This document shows positions 16,645 to 25,684 of a stretch of DNA of 64,000 nucleotides, in pieces. The DNA lies in the NCBI RefSeq assembly GCF_042433085.1, contig NZ_JBHLWA010000018.1:1-64000 (forward strand), written 5' to 3'. The first letter of the stretch is position 1. Every line of letters starts with the position of its first letter. Origin of the DNA: Gallibacterium melopsittaci. Its GTDB lineage: Bacteria; Pseudomonadota; Gammaproteobacteria; Enterobacterales; Pasteurellaceae. Position numbers and translations under genes: made by a program. Under the pieces are notes generated by a model that saw nothing but the letters and a program-made list of their open reading frames with translations, ran no database searches and had not been told where the DNA came from.

Positions 16645-16725
16645 CTTTATTGTTAGATTTCATACAAAAATTATCTGAGCAAATAAATTTTGCTAAAAAA
16701 GGAAATAATCTTGCTACTCTTCGCC

Positions 16726-17193
16726 TTAAATTACAGGCTTACTACGATAGAAAAGTAATCCTGGGGAGGCTAAACCAAAAACAATCGCTGCTAAAATAAA
16801 ACCTGTCTTAATAAAAAACTCTAATGCTTGTGCTAATAACGCTTCGCTGTAACCATAATGTGCAATTTGCACAATCGCAATCATCGCTTTATAAGCATAA
16901 ACACCTGGAATCATAGGAATAATCGCTGCTACCGTAAAAACTTTAGGATGTGCTAAAAAACGTTGAGATAAATATACACCAATAAATCCTATTAATGCTG
17001 CTGCAAAAAATGTACCAAACACCAATGGAACATGACAATAACTTACTAGAATAGTCCGAAAACAATGCCCCAATGCTCCCAGTGAGGCACAATATTTGAG
17101 TGCTTTTGTTGGAACATTAAAAATCAGTGCAAACCCAACTGCTGGAATTGCAGTAAAAAAGAGGTCATTCAATAATGTTAATACAACATTCAT
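16726..17193 (-). CDS. yjjB: Putative succinate exporter subunit YjjB (ThrE-like)
   Basis: This is the smaller half of the split ThrE-type transporter. The 155-residue membrane protein has about four to five helices. It carries the conserved segments IPAVGFALIFNVP (near the N-terminus) and AHPKVFTVAAIIPMIPGVYAYKAMI. ATG at 17193 is chosen because GGAG precedes it; a TTG four codons upstream is not used. It starts two bases after the yjjP stop. In E. coli, YjjP and YjjB are both needed for succinate export. Confidence 0.9.
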   Translation of the reverse strand: MNVVLTLLNDLFFTAIPAVGFALIFNVPTKALKYCASLGALGHCFRTILVSYCHVPLVFGTFFAAALIGFIGVYLSQRFLAHPKVFTVAAIIPMIPGVYAYKAMIAIVQIAHYGYSEALLAQALEFFIKTGFILAAIVFGLASPGLLFYRSKPVI

Positions 17194-17195
17194 TA

Positions 17196-17972
17196 TTAAC
17201 TCCAAGCATTAATATGTAATACCGCTAAGGCAAACACGATACCGATACAAGCCCCGAAAGTTAACACTGTTGCTATTGCCCAACGCCCTAATCCCATATT
17301 CACATACCCTTTTAGTACGTCTGAAAGTGAATTAATTAATGGGAAACCAGGAACAAGCAATAGTACACTAGAAGCTAACGCAATTTCTGGCTCATTGCCC
17401 CAACTATGTAACAGTGCTTGACCAGAGATACATGACGCTACGAAAGCAGTTACTGCAAAATTAATCAAAGGATTATAGTGTCGTTTTCCTAACTCTTGAC
17501 GGACAAACATCCCTAATCCAGAAGCAAAGAATGTAATCAAAGAAATAATAACATCACCACCAGCCAACCTAGCAAAACTAGCACAAGACAATCCCACCAT
17601 TAATACCACAAACCAGCGATTATATTTCAATGGTTTTACTTCATTTAGTTTTTTTCTAACTTGATAAATGCCATAAATTTTATGTTCTGCTGCAATGGCA
17701 ATCCGTTGTACTTGTGTTACAACCGCCATATTAATCCCACTATCATAGTTACGTCTTGTAGTGGTAATACAATGGTCATTGTATCGTGTCGTTAATACAA
17801 TCGCATTTGGGGTGAGCGCAGCTTCGACACTTTCTACACCAAGTGCCTTTCCTAATCGACAAGCTACCTGATCAACTAAAGTACTTTCTGCACCATGTTG
17901 TAACATCAATAACGCCGCTGTAGCACATAAACGCGTTATCTCTTGCTGATCTTCATGTGATAATTCAGACAT
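17196..17972 (-). CDS. yjjP: Putative succinate exporter subunit YjjP (ThrE-like)
   Basis: This is the larger half of the ThrE-type pair (DUF1212). The 258-residue product has a soluble N-terminal part with the conserved stretch LMLQHGAESTLVDQVACRLG (about residues 22-41). About five membrane helices follow in the second half, including LLVPGFPLINSLSDVLKGY. It is cotranscribed with yjjB. An FNR-like site sits about 40 bp before the predicted transcription start, which would tie export of succinate to anaerobic growth. Confidence 0.9.
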   Translation of the reverse strand: MSELSHEDQQEITRLCATAALLMLQHGAESTLVDQVACRLGKALGVESVEAALTPNAIVLTTRYNDHCITTTRRNYDSGINMAVVTQVQRIAIAAEHKIYGIYQVRKKLNEVKPLKYNRWFVVLMVGLSCASFARLAGGDVIISLITFFASGLGMFVRQELGKRHYNPLINFAVTAFVASCISGQALLHSWGNEPEIALASSVLLLVPGFPLINSLSDVLKGYVNMGLGRWAIATVLTFGACIGIVFALAVLHINAWS

Positions 17973-18001
17973 ACTTTTTATCCTATAAATTTGAAGTGAG
18001 C

Positions 18002-18044
18002 ATTATAAAAGAAAGCATTTCATCCCACTATGAATATAGATCAA
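18002..18044 (-). promoter_or_regulatory. yjjPB promoter with FNR-like box at about -41
   Basis: The minus strand has a perfect -10 TATAAT (18002-18007). Upstream is TTGATCTATATTCA (18031-18044): the first half-site is a perfect FNR/CRP-type TTGAT and the second matches ATCAA at 3 of 5. The centre falls at about -41 from the implied start, the class II position used by FNR activators. Confidence 0.5.
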
Positions 18045-18336
18045 ATATTATCCGTAAAAAGAGTGTACCATGCGGCAAATAAGGATTAAAATTAACCACT
18101 ATTGGTAGTCTTGATTTTTAACTACTAACTCACAATTCAATGATTGCACTTTAGCTAATTTTACTTTTTATCCATATAAATCTAAGTAATTACAATAAGA
18201 TAGAGTCATTAACGCTAAATCTCTGCAACAACAAGTATTCATTTTATTATTTTTTATTGATATGCCAGTTAGATACTTATCAGTCACTCTATTTTGGCAA
18301 TCAATCACTATTTTATTAAGGGAAAATTTAGACAAT
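18045..18336. other. Divergent intergenic region, yjjP to sotB
   Basis: Upstream of the yjjP promoter elements this AT-rich stretch contains no RNA gene, no clear repeat and no supported promoter for sotB. A minus-strand open frame running through 18168-18500 overlaps sotB and looks accidental. Confidence 0.5.
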
Positions 18337-19530
18337 ATGTTATCTCGAAAAGCTGCCCGTCGTATTGAATATTCACGGGTTATTACTATGGCTTTTGCAG
18401 CCTTTGTGTTTAATACTACCGAATATATTCCAGTAGCATTACTTACTGATATAGCAACTAGTTTTGCCATGCCTGTTGCACAAGTTGGCTTAATGATCAC
18501 AGTTTATGCCTGGATTGTCGCAATAATGTCCTTACCTTGTATGTTAATGACCTCTCAATATGAACGTCGTAACTTATTGATTAAATTATTTCTTTTATTT
18601 ATTGCAAGTCATATTCTTTCGGCTATTGCATGGAATTACTGGATACTACTACTCTCTCGGATTGGCATTGCATTAACTCACTCTGTATTCTGGTCTATCA
18701 CTGCCTCACTCACAATGCGGATTGCACCGAAAGATAAGAAAGTACAAGCATTAGGCTTACTCGCTATGGGGTCGGCACTTGCTATGGTATTAGGCCTACC
18801 ACTTGGTAGGATCATTGGACAATGGTTAGATTGGCGAACAACTTTTGCCTTAATTGGTATTGTTGCTGCAATTATTCTCTTTTTTATTATACGCTTACTT
18901 CCTTATTTACCGAGCAAAAATGCTGGCTCACTTAAAAGTTTGCCAATCTTGCTTCGGCGTCCAATGTTAGTGGGTATTTATCTATTTACAGCATTAATTA
19001 TCTCTGCACATTTTACTGCTTATAGTTATATTGAACCGTTCCTCATTCAAATTAGCCAAGTATCAGCAACTGCCGCAACCGCAGGATTATTAGTCTTTGG
19101 CCTAGCAGGTATCATTGCAAGTATCCTATTCAATTTATTTTATCGTTTGATGCCAATTAATTTCCTTGCAATAACCATGACAATATTGATTTTCTCCCTA
19201 TTATTCCTTTCTCATCTTGGTCATAGTGTCATCGCTATATTTATTCTAATTTTTATTTGGGGAATTGGTATTTCAGCTTTAGGGTTAGGCATGCAAATGC
19301 GAGTATTACAACTGGCACCTGATGCAACAGATTTAGCCTCATCAATTTATTCAAGTATTTACAATATTGGTATTGGCGGCGGTGCTTTAATTGGCAATCA
19401 AGTTATGCACTATTTCGGTCTAAATCAAATCGGTTATATCGGTGCGTTATTAGGCTTATTCGCCAGCTTATTATTTATTTTTATTCATTTAAAATTTAGG
19501 CATACACGAATAACGTTATCCACTAGCTAA
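18337..19530 (+). CDS. sotB: Sugar efflux transporter, SotB family (MFS)
   Basis: This is a major facilitator superfamily pump of the SotB/YdeA family, which exports arabinose and similar sugars in E. coli. The 397-residue product has about twelve helices. It keeps the family blocks FNTTEYIPVALLTDIA, LPCMLMTSQYERR, SITASLTMRIAP, GLPLGRIIGQ and APDATDLASSIYS. The start at MLSRKAARRIEYSR gives the family length (396 in E. coli), but its ribosome binding site (AAGGG) is rather far away. An ATG 25 codons upstream is the alternative. The substrate in this organism is unknown. Confidence 0.88.
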   Translation: MLSRKAARRIEYSRVITMAFAAFVFNTTEYIPVALLTDIATSFAMPVAQVGLMITVYAWIVAIMSLPCMLMTSQYERRNLLIKLFLLFIASHILSAIAWNYWILLLSRIGIALTHSVFWSITASLTMRIAPKDKKVQALGLLAMGSALAMVLGLPLGRIIGQWLDWRTTFALIGIVAAIILFFIIRLLPYLPSKNAGSLKSLPILLRRPMLVGIYLFTALIISAHFTAYSYIEPFLIQISQVSATAATAGLLVFGLAGIIASILFNLFYRLMPINFLAITMTILIFSLLFLSHLGHSVIAIFILIFIWGIGISALGLGMQMRVLQLAPDATDLASSIYSSIYNIGIGGGALIGNQVMHYFGLNQIGYIGALLGLFASLLFIFIHLKFRHTRITLSTS

Positions 19531-19613
19531 GCTAGAAAAATTTAGCGATTATCTTCGTTTTTTCAATGTTTAGTGTTACCTTAAACGCTTTCAATTTCGT
19601 CATAAGAATTACT

Positions 19614-20708
19614 ATGAAAACTATCGTTTTAAAATTTGGAACAAGCGTCTTAACGCAAGGGTCATCAAAACTGAATCGCCCACATATGTTGGAAATTGTG
19701 CGTCAATGTGCCGCACTGCATCAACAAGGCTATCGAATTATTATTGTGACTTCTGGTGCGGTTGCTGCTGGTCGTCATTATTTAAATTATCCTCAACTCC
19801 CCGCGACTATTGCGTCTAAGCAGTTACTGGCTGCTGTTGGGCAAAGCCAATTAATTCAAACGTGGGAACAACTTTTTCAAATTTATGATATTAAAATTGG
19901 GCAAATTTTATTAACCCGTGCCGACTTTGAAGATCGCGAGCGTTTTTTAAATGCTCGTGATACCTTGATGGCATTACTTGATAATCAAATTATTCCTGTC
20001 ATTAATGAAAATGATGCGGTTGCTACCGCAGAAATTAAGGTCGGAGATAACGATAATTTATCTGCTCTGACAGCTATTTTAGCCCATGCTGATCAACTCT
20101 ATTTGCTTACTGATCAACAAGGTCTATACGATTGTGATCCAAGAAATAATCCTGATGCCAAACTGATTTCTGTAGTCGATAAAATTACTGATCACACGCG
20201 TGCGATTGCAGGTGGGAGTGTTTCTGGCTTAGGTACTGGCGGAATGTCCACCAAAATTACCGCTGCTGATATTGCTACTCGCTCTGGAATTGAAACGATT
20301 ATCGCGGCTGGGGGTAGAAAAAATGTGATTGCCGAACTCGCAAATGGTGCCATGATTGGTACAAAATTTACTGTACCTGATCATGCAATCGATAGTCGGA
20401 AACAATGGTTATTTGCCGCCCCTATTGCAGGCAAAATTACAGTTGATTCAGGTGCAGAAAATGCGTTAATCGTACAACATAAATCATTACTACCAGCTGG
20501 AATGAAAGAAATTGAAGGTACATTCTCTCGTGGCGAAGTGGTATTACTCCAAAATATGAATGGCAAACCTCTCGCTCGCGGTATGGTACGGTATAACAGC
20601 GATGCCTTACAACGCATTCAAGGACAACAGTCCCAGAAAATTAACGATATCCTCGGATATGAATATGGTTCTGTTGCGATTCATTGTGATGATCTCGTTT
20701 TATTATAG
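19614..20708 (+). CDS. proB: Glutamate 5-kinase
   Basis: ProB catalyses the first step of proline synthesis, phosphorylating glutamate. The 364-residue product has the amino-acid-kinase domain (MKTIVLKFGTSVLTQG, then VINENDAVAT, KVGDNDNLSA and GTGGMSTKITAADIA). It also has a C-terminal PUA domain from about residue 275. An in-frame ATG 16 codons upstream (19566) is ignored, because the chosen start matches the family N-terminus. proA follows 9 bp later, forming a proBA operon. Confidence 0.96.
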   Translation: MKTIVLKFGTSVLTQGSSKLNRPHMLEIVRQCAALHQQGYRIIIVTSGAVAAGRHYLNYPQLPATIASKQLLAAVGQSQLIQTWEQLFQIYDIKIGQILLTRADFEDRERFLNARDTLMALLDNQIIPVINENDAVATAEIKVGDNDNLSALTAILAHADQLYLLTDQQGLYDCDPRNNPDAKLISVVDKITDHTRAIAGGSVSGLGTGGMSTKITAADIATRSGIETIIAAGGRKNVIAELANGAMIGTKFTVPDHAIDSRKQWLFAAPIAGKITVDSGAENALIVQHKSLLPAGMKEIEGTFSRGEVVLLQNMNGKPLARGMVRYNSDALQRIQGQQSQKINDILGYEYGSVAIHCDDLVLL

Positions 20709-20717
20709 GAACACGTT

Positions 20718-21977
20718 ATGACAGATTTACAACAATTAGGACAACAAGCTAAGCAGGCTTCATTTCGTCTTGCCGAACTCTCTCATCAACAAAAAAATGC
20801 CGTATTATTACGCATTGCCGAACAACTAAAACATCATCAAGCAGAAATCTTAGCGGCTAATGCGCTCGATATTCAACAAGCAGAACAACAAGGATTAAGT
20901 CCTGCACTCATTGACCGACTATTACTTACCGAACAACGGCTTGATAATATTATTCATGAGGTCAAACATATTGTTTCCTTAGCCGATCCTGTTGGTAATC
21001 TGATTGACGGTACTGAGTTAGATAGTGGCATCAAAATTGAACGAAAACGTGTCCCACTTGGCGTGATTGGCGTGATTTATGAAGCTCGCCCTAATGTTAC
21101 CGTTGATGTTGCTTGCTTGTGTTTAAAAACAGGAAATGCCGCCATTTTACGAGGAGGGAAGGAAACACAACAAACCAACCAAATCCTCGTCAAAATCATT
21201 CAACAGGCGTTAATTGCTGAGCAATTACCCGCTACCGCTATCCAAGCCATTACCAATCCAGATCGTCAACTCATTACCCAATTACTTAAACTCGATCAGT
21301 ATGTTGATATGATTATTCCTCGTGGTGGGGCTGCATTACATCAACTTTGCAAAGAGCAATCAACCATTCCTGTGATTATCGGGGGGATTGGAGTATGTCA
21401 TCTGTTTGTAGAAGAATCTGCTGATATAAGCAAATCATTGCGAGTCATTCATAACGCCAAAACCCAACGTCCAAGCACCTGCAATACGTTGGAAACGTTG
21501 CTTGTACAAGAAAGTATTGCGGAAAAATTCTTAGCGGAACTTGCCCAATATAATCAACAACCTGCTATAACTTTCCATGCGGATCCGCAAGCGATCTCAA
21601 TTCTCAATCAATATACTGATCGCGTAAAACCATTAATGGAAGAAACCCTTAGTCAAGAGTGGCTCTCTCTGGATCTTAATGTCGTTATTGTGAAAGATAT
21701 TGATCACGCTATCGATCATATCCGCCATTATGGTAGCCAACATTCAGATGGCATTTTGAGTCAAAATCCACAATTATTAATGCAGTTTGCTCAACAAGTC
21801 GATTCTGCCGCAGTTTATCTCAATGCGAGTACACGATTTACTGACGGTGGCGAATTTGGTTTAGGGGCTGAAGTTGCAGTAAGTACGCAAAAACTACACG
21901 CTCGTGGTCCAATGGGATTAGAAGCACTTACTACTTATAAGTGGATCTGCTCTGGTGATTATGCAGTGAGGAAATAG
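20718..21977 (+). CDS. proA: Glutamate-5-semialdehyde dehydrogenase
   Basis: ProA reduces glutamyl-5-phosphate with NADPH in the second step of proline synthesis. The 419-residue product matches the family length. It has the aldehyde-dehydrogenase fold, with VPLGVIGVIYEARPNVTVDV, the cofactor-region LKTGNAAILRGGKE, and the active-site Cys segment QRPSTCNTLETLLV. It is directly downstream of proB and ends at a strong terminator shared with rho. Confidence 0.97.
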   Translation: MTDLQQLGQQAKQASFRLAELSHQQKNAVLLRIAEQLKHHQAEILAANALDIQQAEQQGLSPALIDRLLLTEQRLDNIIHEVKHIVSLADPVGNLIDGTELDSGIKIERKRVPLGVIGVIYEARPNVTVDVACLCLKTGNAAILRGGKETQQTNQILVKIIQQALIAEQLPATAIQAITNPDRQLITQLLKLDQYVDMIIPRGGAALHQLCKEQSTIPVIIGGIGVCHLFVEESADISKSLRVIHNAKTQRPSTCNTLETLLVQESIAEKFLAELAQYNQQPAITFHADPQAISILNQYTDRVKPLMEETLSQEWLSLDLNVVIVKDIDHAIDHIRHYGSQHSDGILSQNPQLLMQFAQQVDSAAVYLNASTRFTDGGEFGLGAEVAVSTQKLHARGPMGLEALTTYKWICSGDYAVRK

Positions 21978-21985
21978 CAGAATAT

Positions 21986-22026
21986 AAAAAACCGTATTGA
22001 TAAATTATTACCAATACGGTTTTTTT
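21986..22026. terminator. Bidirectional terminator between proA and rho
   Basis: Stem AAAAACCGTATTG / CAATACGGTTTTT with a 12-nt loop is flanked by A and T runs on both sides. It lies between the convergent proBA and rho genes. Confidence 0.9.
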
Positions 22027-22047
22027 AATCACAAACAATTCTATCAA

Positions 22048-23310
22048 TTATGAACGTTTCATCGCTTCAAAAAACTCTTCATTTGTTTTGGTCATTGATA
22101 GCTTATCAATTAAAAATTCCATTGCTTCAATTTCACCCATAGGATGAACAATTTTCCGCAGAATCCACATTTTTTGCAATTCATCTGGCGTAGTTAACAA
22201 CTCTTCTTTACGTGTACCAGAACTATTGAAATCAATCGCAGGGAAGACACGTTTTTCTGCAATTTTACGTGAAAGATGAAGTTCCATATTCCCTGTTCCT
22301 TTGAACTCTTCATAAATAACTTCGTCCATCTTAGAGCCTGTATCCACCAATGCCGTAGCAATAATAGTTAAGCTCCCCCCTTCCTCAACATTACGTGCAG
22401 CCCCGAAGAAACGTTTTGGACGATGTAGCGCATTAGCATCTACCCCACCAGAAAGCACTTTTCCTGAAGCTGGAGTCACCGTATTGTAAGCGCGAGCTAA
22501 ACGGGTAATGGAATCTAATAAGATCACCACATCTTTTTTATGCTCAACCAAACGTTTTGCTTTTTCGATTACCATTTCTGCTACTTGTACATGACGTGCC
22601 GCAGGTTCATCAAAGGTAGAAGCGACCACTTCACCTTTCACCAAACGTTGCATCTCTGTAACCTCTTCAGGACGCTCGTCAATTAATAACACCATCAAAA
22701 TACATTCTGGGTAATTATAAGTAATACTCTGTGCAATATTTTGCAGGAACATTGTTTTACCAGCTTTCGGCGGGGCTACAATCAACGCACGCTGCCCTTT
22801 GCCGATTGGTGCTGCTAAATCTAAAATACGAGCAGTTAAATCTTCTGTTGAACCATTACCACGTTCCATACGTAAACGGTAATTAGCGTGTAACGGCGTT
22901 AAATTTTCAAAGAGGATTTTATTGCGGGAGATTTCAGGGCGGTCGTCATTGACTTGATTTACTTTTAATAAAGCAAAATAGCGTTCACCTTCTTTTGGCG
23001 GTCGAATTTTACCTTCGATCATATCACCTGTACGCAGGTTAAAACGGCGAATTTGACTTGGTGATACATAAATATCATCTGGACCAGCTAAATAAGAACT
23101 ATCTGCAGAACGTAAGAAACCGAAACCATCTGGTAAAATTTCTAATACACCATCACCAAAAATATCTTCACCACTCTTAGCGTGCTGTTTTAGGATAGCA
23201 AAAATAATATCTTGTTTTCTTAGACGAGCTAAATTTTCTAGCCCCATTTGTTCTTCGCCCAATTTCACAAGCTCAGAAACAGGAGTATTTTTTAATTCTG
23301 TTAAATTCAT
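22048..23310 (-). CDS. rho: Transcription termination factor Rho
   Basis: Rho is the hexameric RNA-dependent ATPase that releases nascent transcripts. The 420-residue product has the RNA-binding cold-shock-like N-terminal domain (DGFGFLRSADSSYLAGPDDI). It has the Walker A motif APPKAGKT (about residues 178-185) and Walker B in VVILLDSITRLARAYN. The Q-loop/R-loop region is complete. It is divergent from rhlB with a 150-bp spacer in which I find no confident leader peptide. Confidence 0.98.
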   Translation of the reverse strand: MNLTELKNTPVSELVKLGEEQMGLENLARLRKQDIIFAILKQHAKSGEDIFGDGVLEILPDGFGFLRSADSSYLAGPDDIYVSPSQIRRFNLRTGDMIEGKIRPPKEGERYFALLKVNQVNDDRPEISRNKILFENLTPLHANYRLRMERGNGSTEDLTARILDLAAPIGKGQRALIVAPPKAGKTMFLQNIAQSITYNYPECILMVLLIDERPEEVTEMQRLVKGEVVASTFDEPAARHVQVAEMVIEKAKRLVEHKKDVVILLDSITRLARAYNTVTPASGKVLSGGVDANALHRPKRFFGAARNVEEGGSLTIIATALVDTGSKMDEVIYEEFKGTGNMELHLSRKIAEKRVFPAIDFNSSGTRKEELLTTPDELQKMWILRKIVHPMGEIEAMEFLIDKLSMTKTNEEFFEAMKRS

Positions 23311-23460
23311 AATAACTGAAATGTTGTTGTAGATTAGATTAAAACGGATTGTAAATTGGATATGAGATAAAAAACGGTCGTAAAATTACCATTAAAAAAG
23401 ACTATTGTCTAGTTTTAGAGTAGAATTCGTCCTGAATTAAATAAAATTTCAATCAAATTT

Positions 23461-24687
23461 ATGCCTATGGAACATCAGTACCTTACTTCAACACCTTTTA
23501 GTCGCTTTCCGTTACATCCCTCGATCCAATCTGCTCTGCAACAAATGGGCTTAGAATACTGTACACCTATTCAAGCCTTATCATTACCTTACTCTTTACA
23601 GGGTAAAGATATTGCTGGGCAAGCGCAAACTGGTACAGGGAAAACCGTTGCTTTTCTTACAGCACTCTTTCAACACTTATTACAATCTCCTACGGCTAAA
23701 CAACACTTATCAGCAATAATCCTTGCACCAACTCGAGAATTGGCAGTACAAATTCATCATGACGCACAGATTTTTGCACAACATACAGGTTTAACACTTG
23801 GTTTAGCTTATGGTGGTGATGGTTATGAACAGCAATTACAGACATTGCAACAGGGTGTAAATATTCTCATTGGTACGACTGGACGAATTATTGATTATGT
23901 CAAACAGCGCATCATTTCATTAAATCAGATCGAATGTGTTGTCCTAGATGAAGCGGATAGAATGTTTGATCTCGGTTTTATCCGAGATATTCGTTATCTA
24001 TTACGCCATTGTCCACCACCAACCGAACGGCTCACCATGCTTTTCTCCGCTACCCTTTCATTCAAGGTAAGAGAGTTAGCTTTTGAAGATATGAATGATC
24101 CTCATTATGTTGAAATTGAATCAACTTATAAAACTGCCGATAGCGTCAAAGAAGAACTGTTCTATCCTTCTAACCAAGATAAAATGAAATTGTTACTGAC
24201 GCTCATTGAAGAGGAATGGCCTGAGCGTTGTATTATTTTTGCCAATACCAAACATCAGTGTGAAAAAATTTGGCAATATTTAGCTGCTGATGGGCATCGT
24301 GTTGGTTTATTAACAGGAGATGTTCTACAAAAGAAACGCTTCAAATTATTAGAGCAATTTACTCAAGGGCAGTTAGATATTTTAGTCGCAACGGACGTCG
24401 CCGCACGTGGTTTACATATTCCTCAAGTTACACATGTGTTCAACTATGATTTACCAGACGATTATGAAGATTATGTTCACCGAATTGGGCGTACTGGTCG
24501 TGCAGGAGAAACTGGCATATCCATTAGTTTTGCCTGTGAAGATTACGCCATCAATTTACCTGCGATTGAGCAATATATTGGACATCATATTCCAGTAAGT
24601 CACTATGATCCTGATGCTTTATTACCCTTACCTAAAATAAAAAGAAGCGGTAAACGTTACTATTCAAAGACACGAAATAACGCATAA
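23461..24687 (+). CDS. rhlB: ATP-dependent RNA helicase RhlB
   Basis: RhlB is the DEAD-box helicase of the RNA degradosome, working with RNase E. The 408-residue product has the Q motif (CTPIQALSLP), Walker A AQTGTGKT, PTRELAVQ, DEAD (VLDEADRMFDLG), SAT, and the final HRIGRTGRAGE. The C-terminal tail is short (KIKRSGKRYYSKTRNNA). Its position beside rho is the usual one and separates it from other DEAD helicases such as srmB. Translation may start at the first ATG or two codons later; neither has a good binding site. Confidence 0.95.
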   Translation: MPMEHQYLTSTPFSRFPLHPSIQSALQQMGLEYCTPIQALSLPYSLQGKDIAGQAQTGTGKTVAFLTALFQHLLQSPTAKQHLSAIILAPTRELAVQIHHDAQIFAQHTGLTLGLAYGGDGYEQQLQTLQQGVNILIGTTGRIIDYVKQRIISLNQIECVVLDEADRMFDLGFIRDIRYLLRHCPPPTERLTMLFSATLSFKVRELAFEDMNDPHYVEIESTYKTADSVKEELFYPSNQDKMKLLLTLIEEEWPERCIIFANTKHQCEKIWQYLAADGHRVGLLTGDVLQKKRFKLLEQFTQGQLDILVATDVAARGLHIPQVTHVFNYDLPDDYEDYVHRIGRTGRAGETGISISFACEDYAINLPAIEQYIGHHIPVSHYDPDALLPLPKIKRSGKRYYSKTRNNA

Positions 24688-24731
24688 TTTCTATTTAGTA
24701 AAAGTCACACGCTTAGTGACATATAGAATTA

Positions 24732-24749
24732 GTCGCCCTAAAGGGCGAC
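24732..24749. other. GC-rich hairpin downstream of rhlB
   Basis: GTCGCCCT and AGGGCGAC form an 8-bp perfect stem in otherwise AT-rich sequence. There is no T run on either side. It may act as a weak terminator or mRNA 3' end. The rest of the 214-bp gap before rsfS shows no gene. Confidence 0.5.
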
Positions 24750-24901
24750 CTATCTATCCATTATATTTATCCTCATAAATCGCATTTACTAATTTTATCC
24801 TCACGCAATCTTGTTCTAATTTCCCTCAAAACAGATATCGTGATACAATTCGCGCCTTAATTTTTAAGATGTATCATTTTTAAACAAAAAAGGGCTTTAG
24901 C

Positions 24902-25204
24902 GTGTTAGAAACTATTATCGATGAACTAGATAATTTAAAAGCAAAAGATATTTTAGTTCTTGATGTAAAAGGGAAATCACCTATCACTGACCATTTAATT
25001 ATTTGTACCGGTAACTCGACTCGCCATGTAGCGTCTTTAGGCGAAAACCTGATGACCGCTTGTAAACAAAAACAGATTGAAAACTTTGGTGCAGAAGGTT
25101 TCAACACGAGTGATTGGATTGTTGTTGATTTCGGACAAGTGATGGTACATATCATGCAAGAAGAAGCTCGCAACTTATACCAATTAGAAAAATTGTGGGC
25201 ATAA
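24902..25204 (+). CDS. rsfS: Ribosome silencing factor RsfS
   Basis: RsfS binds L14 and blocks subunit joining in stationary phase. The 100-residue product starts at GTG behind AAAAAGGG. It contains the conserved SPITDHLIICTGNSTRHV (about residues 26-43) and DWIVVDFGQVMVHIMQEEAR segments. It opens the conserved rsfS-rlmH-mrdA-mrdB-rlpA-dacA cluster, with rlmH three bases downstream. Confidence 0.95.
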   Translation: MLETIIDELDNLKAKDILVLDVKGKSPITDHLIICTGNSTRHVASLGENLMTACKQKQIENFGAEGFNTSDWIVVDFGQVMVHIMQEEARNLYQLEKLWA

Positions 25205-25208
25205 ATCA

Positions 25209-25679
25209 ATGAAATTACAGCTAATTGCCGTTGGAACTAAAATGCCTTCTTGGGTGACCGAAGGTTTTGAAGAGTATCAACGCCGTTTTCCAAAAGATCT
25301 ACCACTGGAGTTAATTGAAATTCCTGCTGGCAAGCGTGGTAAAAATGCAGACATTAAACGTATTCTTGAAAAAGAGGGAGAATTAATGTTAGCTGCCTGT
25401 GGGAAAAATAGCTTAATTGTTACGCTAGATATTCCTGGTAAACCTTGGACAACCCCACAATTAGCACAACAACTCGAAAGCTGGAAACAAGATGGACGTG
25501 ATGTCAGTCTGTTGATTGGTGGTCCAGAAGGCTTATCACCCGAATGTAAACAAGCCGCAGAACGTAGTTGGTCATTGTCACCATTAACCTTACCACATCC
25601 ATTGGTACGTATTGTGGTAGCGGAAAGCCTTTATCGTGCTTGGAGCTTAACCACTAATCATCCTTATCATCGAGAGTAA
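25209..25679 (+). CDS. rlmH: 23S rRNA pseudouridine-1915 N3-methyltransferase
   Basis: RlmH is a SPOUT-class methyltransferase that modifies pseudouridine 1915 of 23S rRNA on 70S ribosomes, using S-adenosylmethionine. The 156-residue product matches the family length. It has the knotted SAM-binding segment SLLIGGPEGLSPECKQAA (about residues 99-116) and the C-terminal LTLPHPLVRIVVAESLYRAW. Tightly linked to rsfS and mrdA. Confidence 0.97.
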   Translation: MKLQLIAVGTKMPSWVTEGFEEYQRRFPKDLPLELIEIPAGKRGKNADIKRILEKEGELMLAACGKNSLIVTLDIPGKPWTTPQLAQQLESWKQDGRDVSLLIGGPEGLSPECKQAAERSWSLSPLTLPHPLVRIVVAESLYRAWSLTTNHPYHRE

Positions 25680-25684
25680 TCCAG

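Noticed and set aside
16579..16725. A tRNA gene upstream of secE (tRNA-Trp lies there in some enterobacteria)
   Set aside because: No T-loop GTTCGANTC motif or cloverleaf arms are visible. I found no tRNA or rRNA gene anywhere in the window.
18168..18500. A minus-strand 110-codon open frame overlapping sotB
   Set aside because: It is antisense to a well-supported gene, has no recognisable features and no ribosome binding site.
23311..23460. A rho leader peptide between rho and rhlB
   Set aside because: No start codon with a binding site and short open frame stands out on the rho strand.
24732..24749. A REP-type element downstream of rhlB
   Set aside because: It is a single 8-bp GC-rich stem with no other copies seen in the window, so a repetitive-element label is unsupported.
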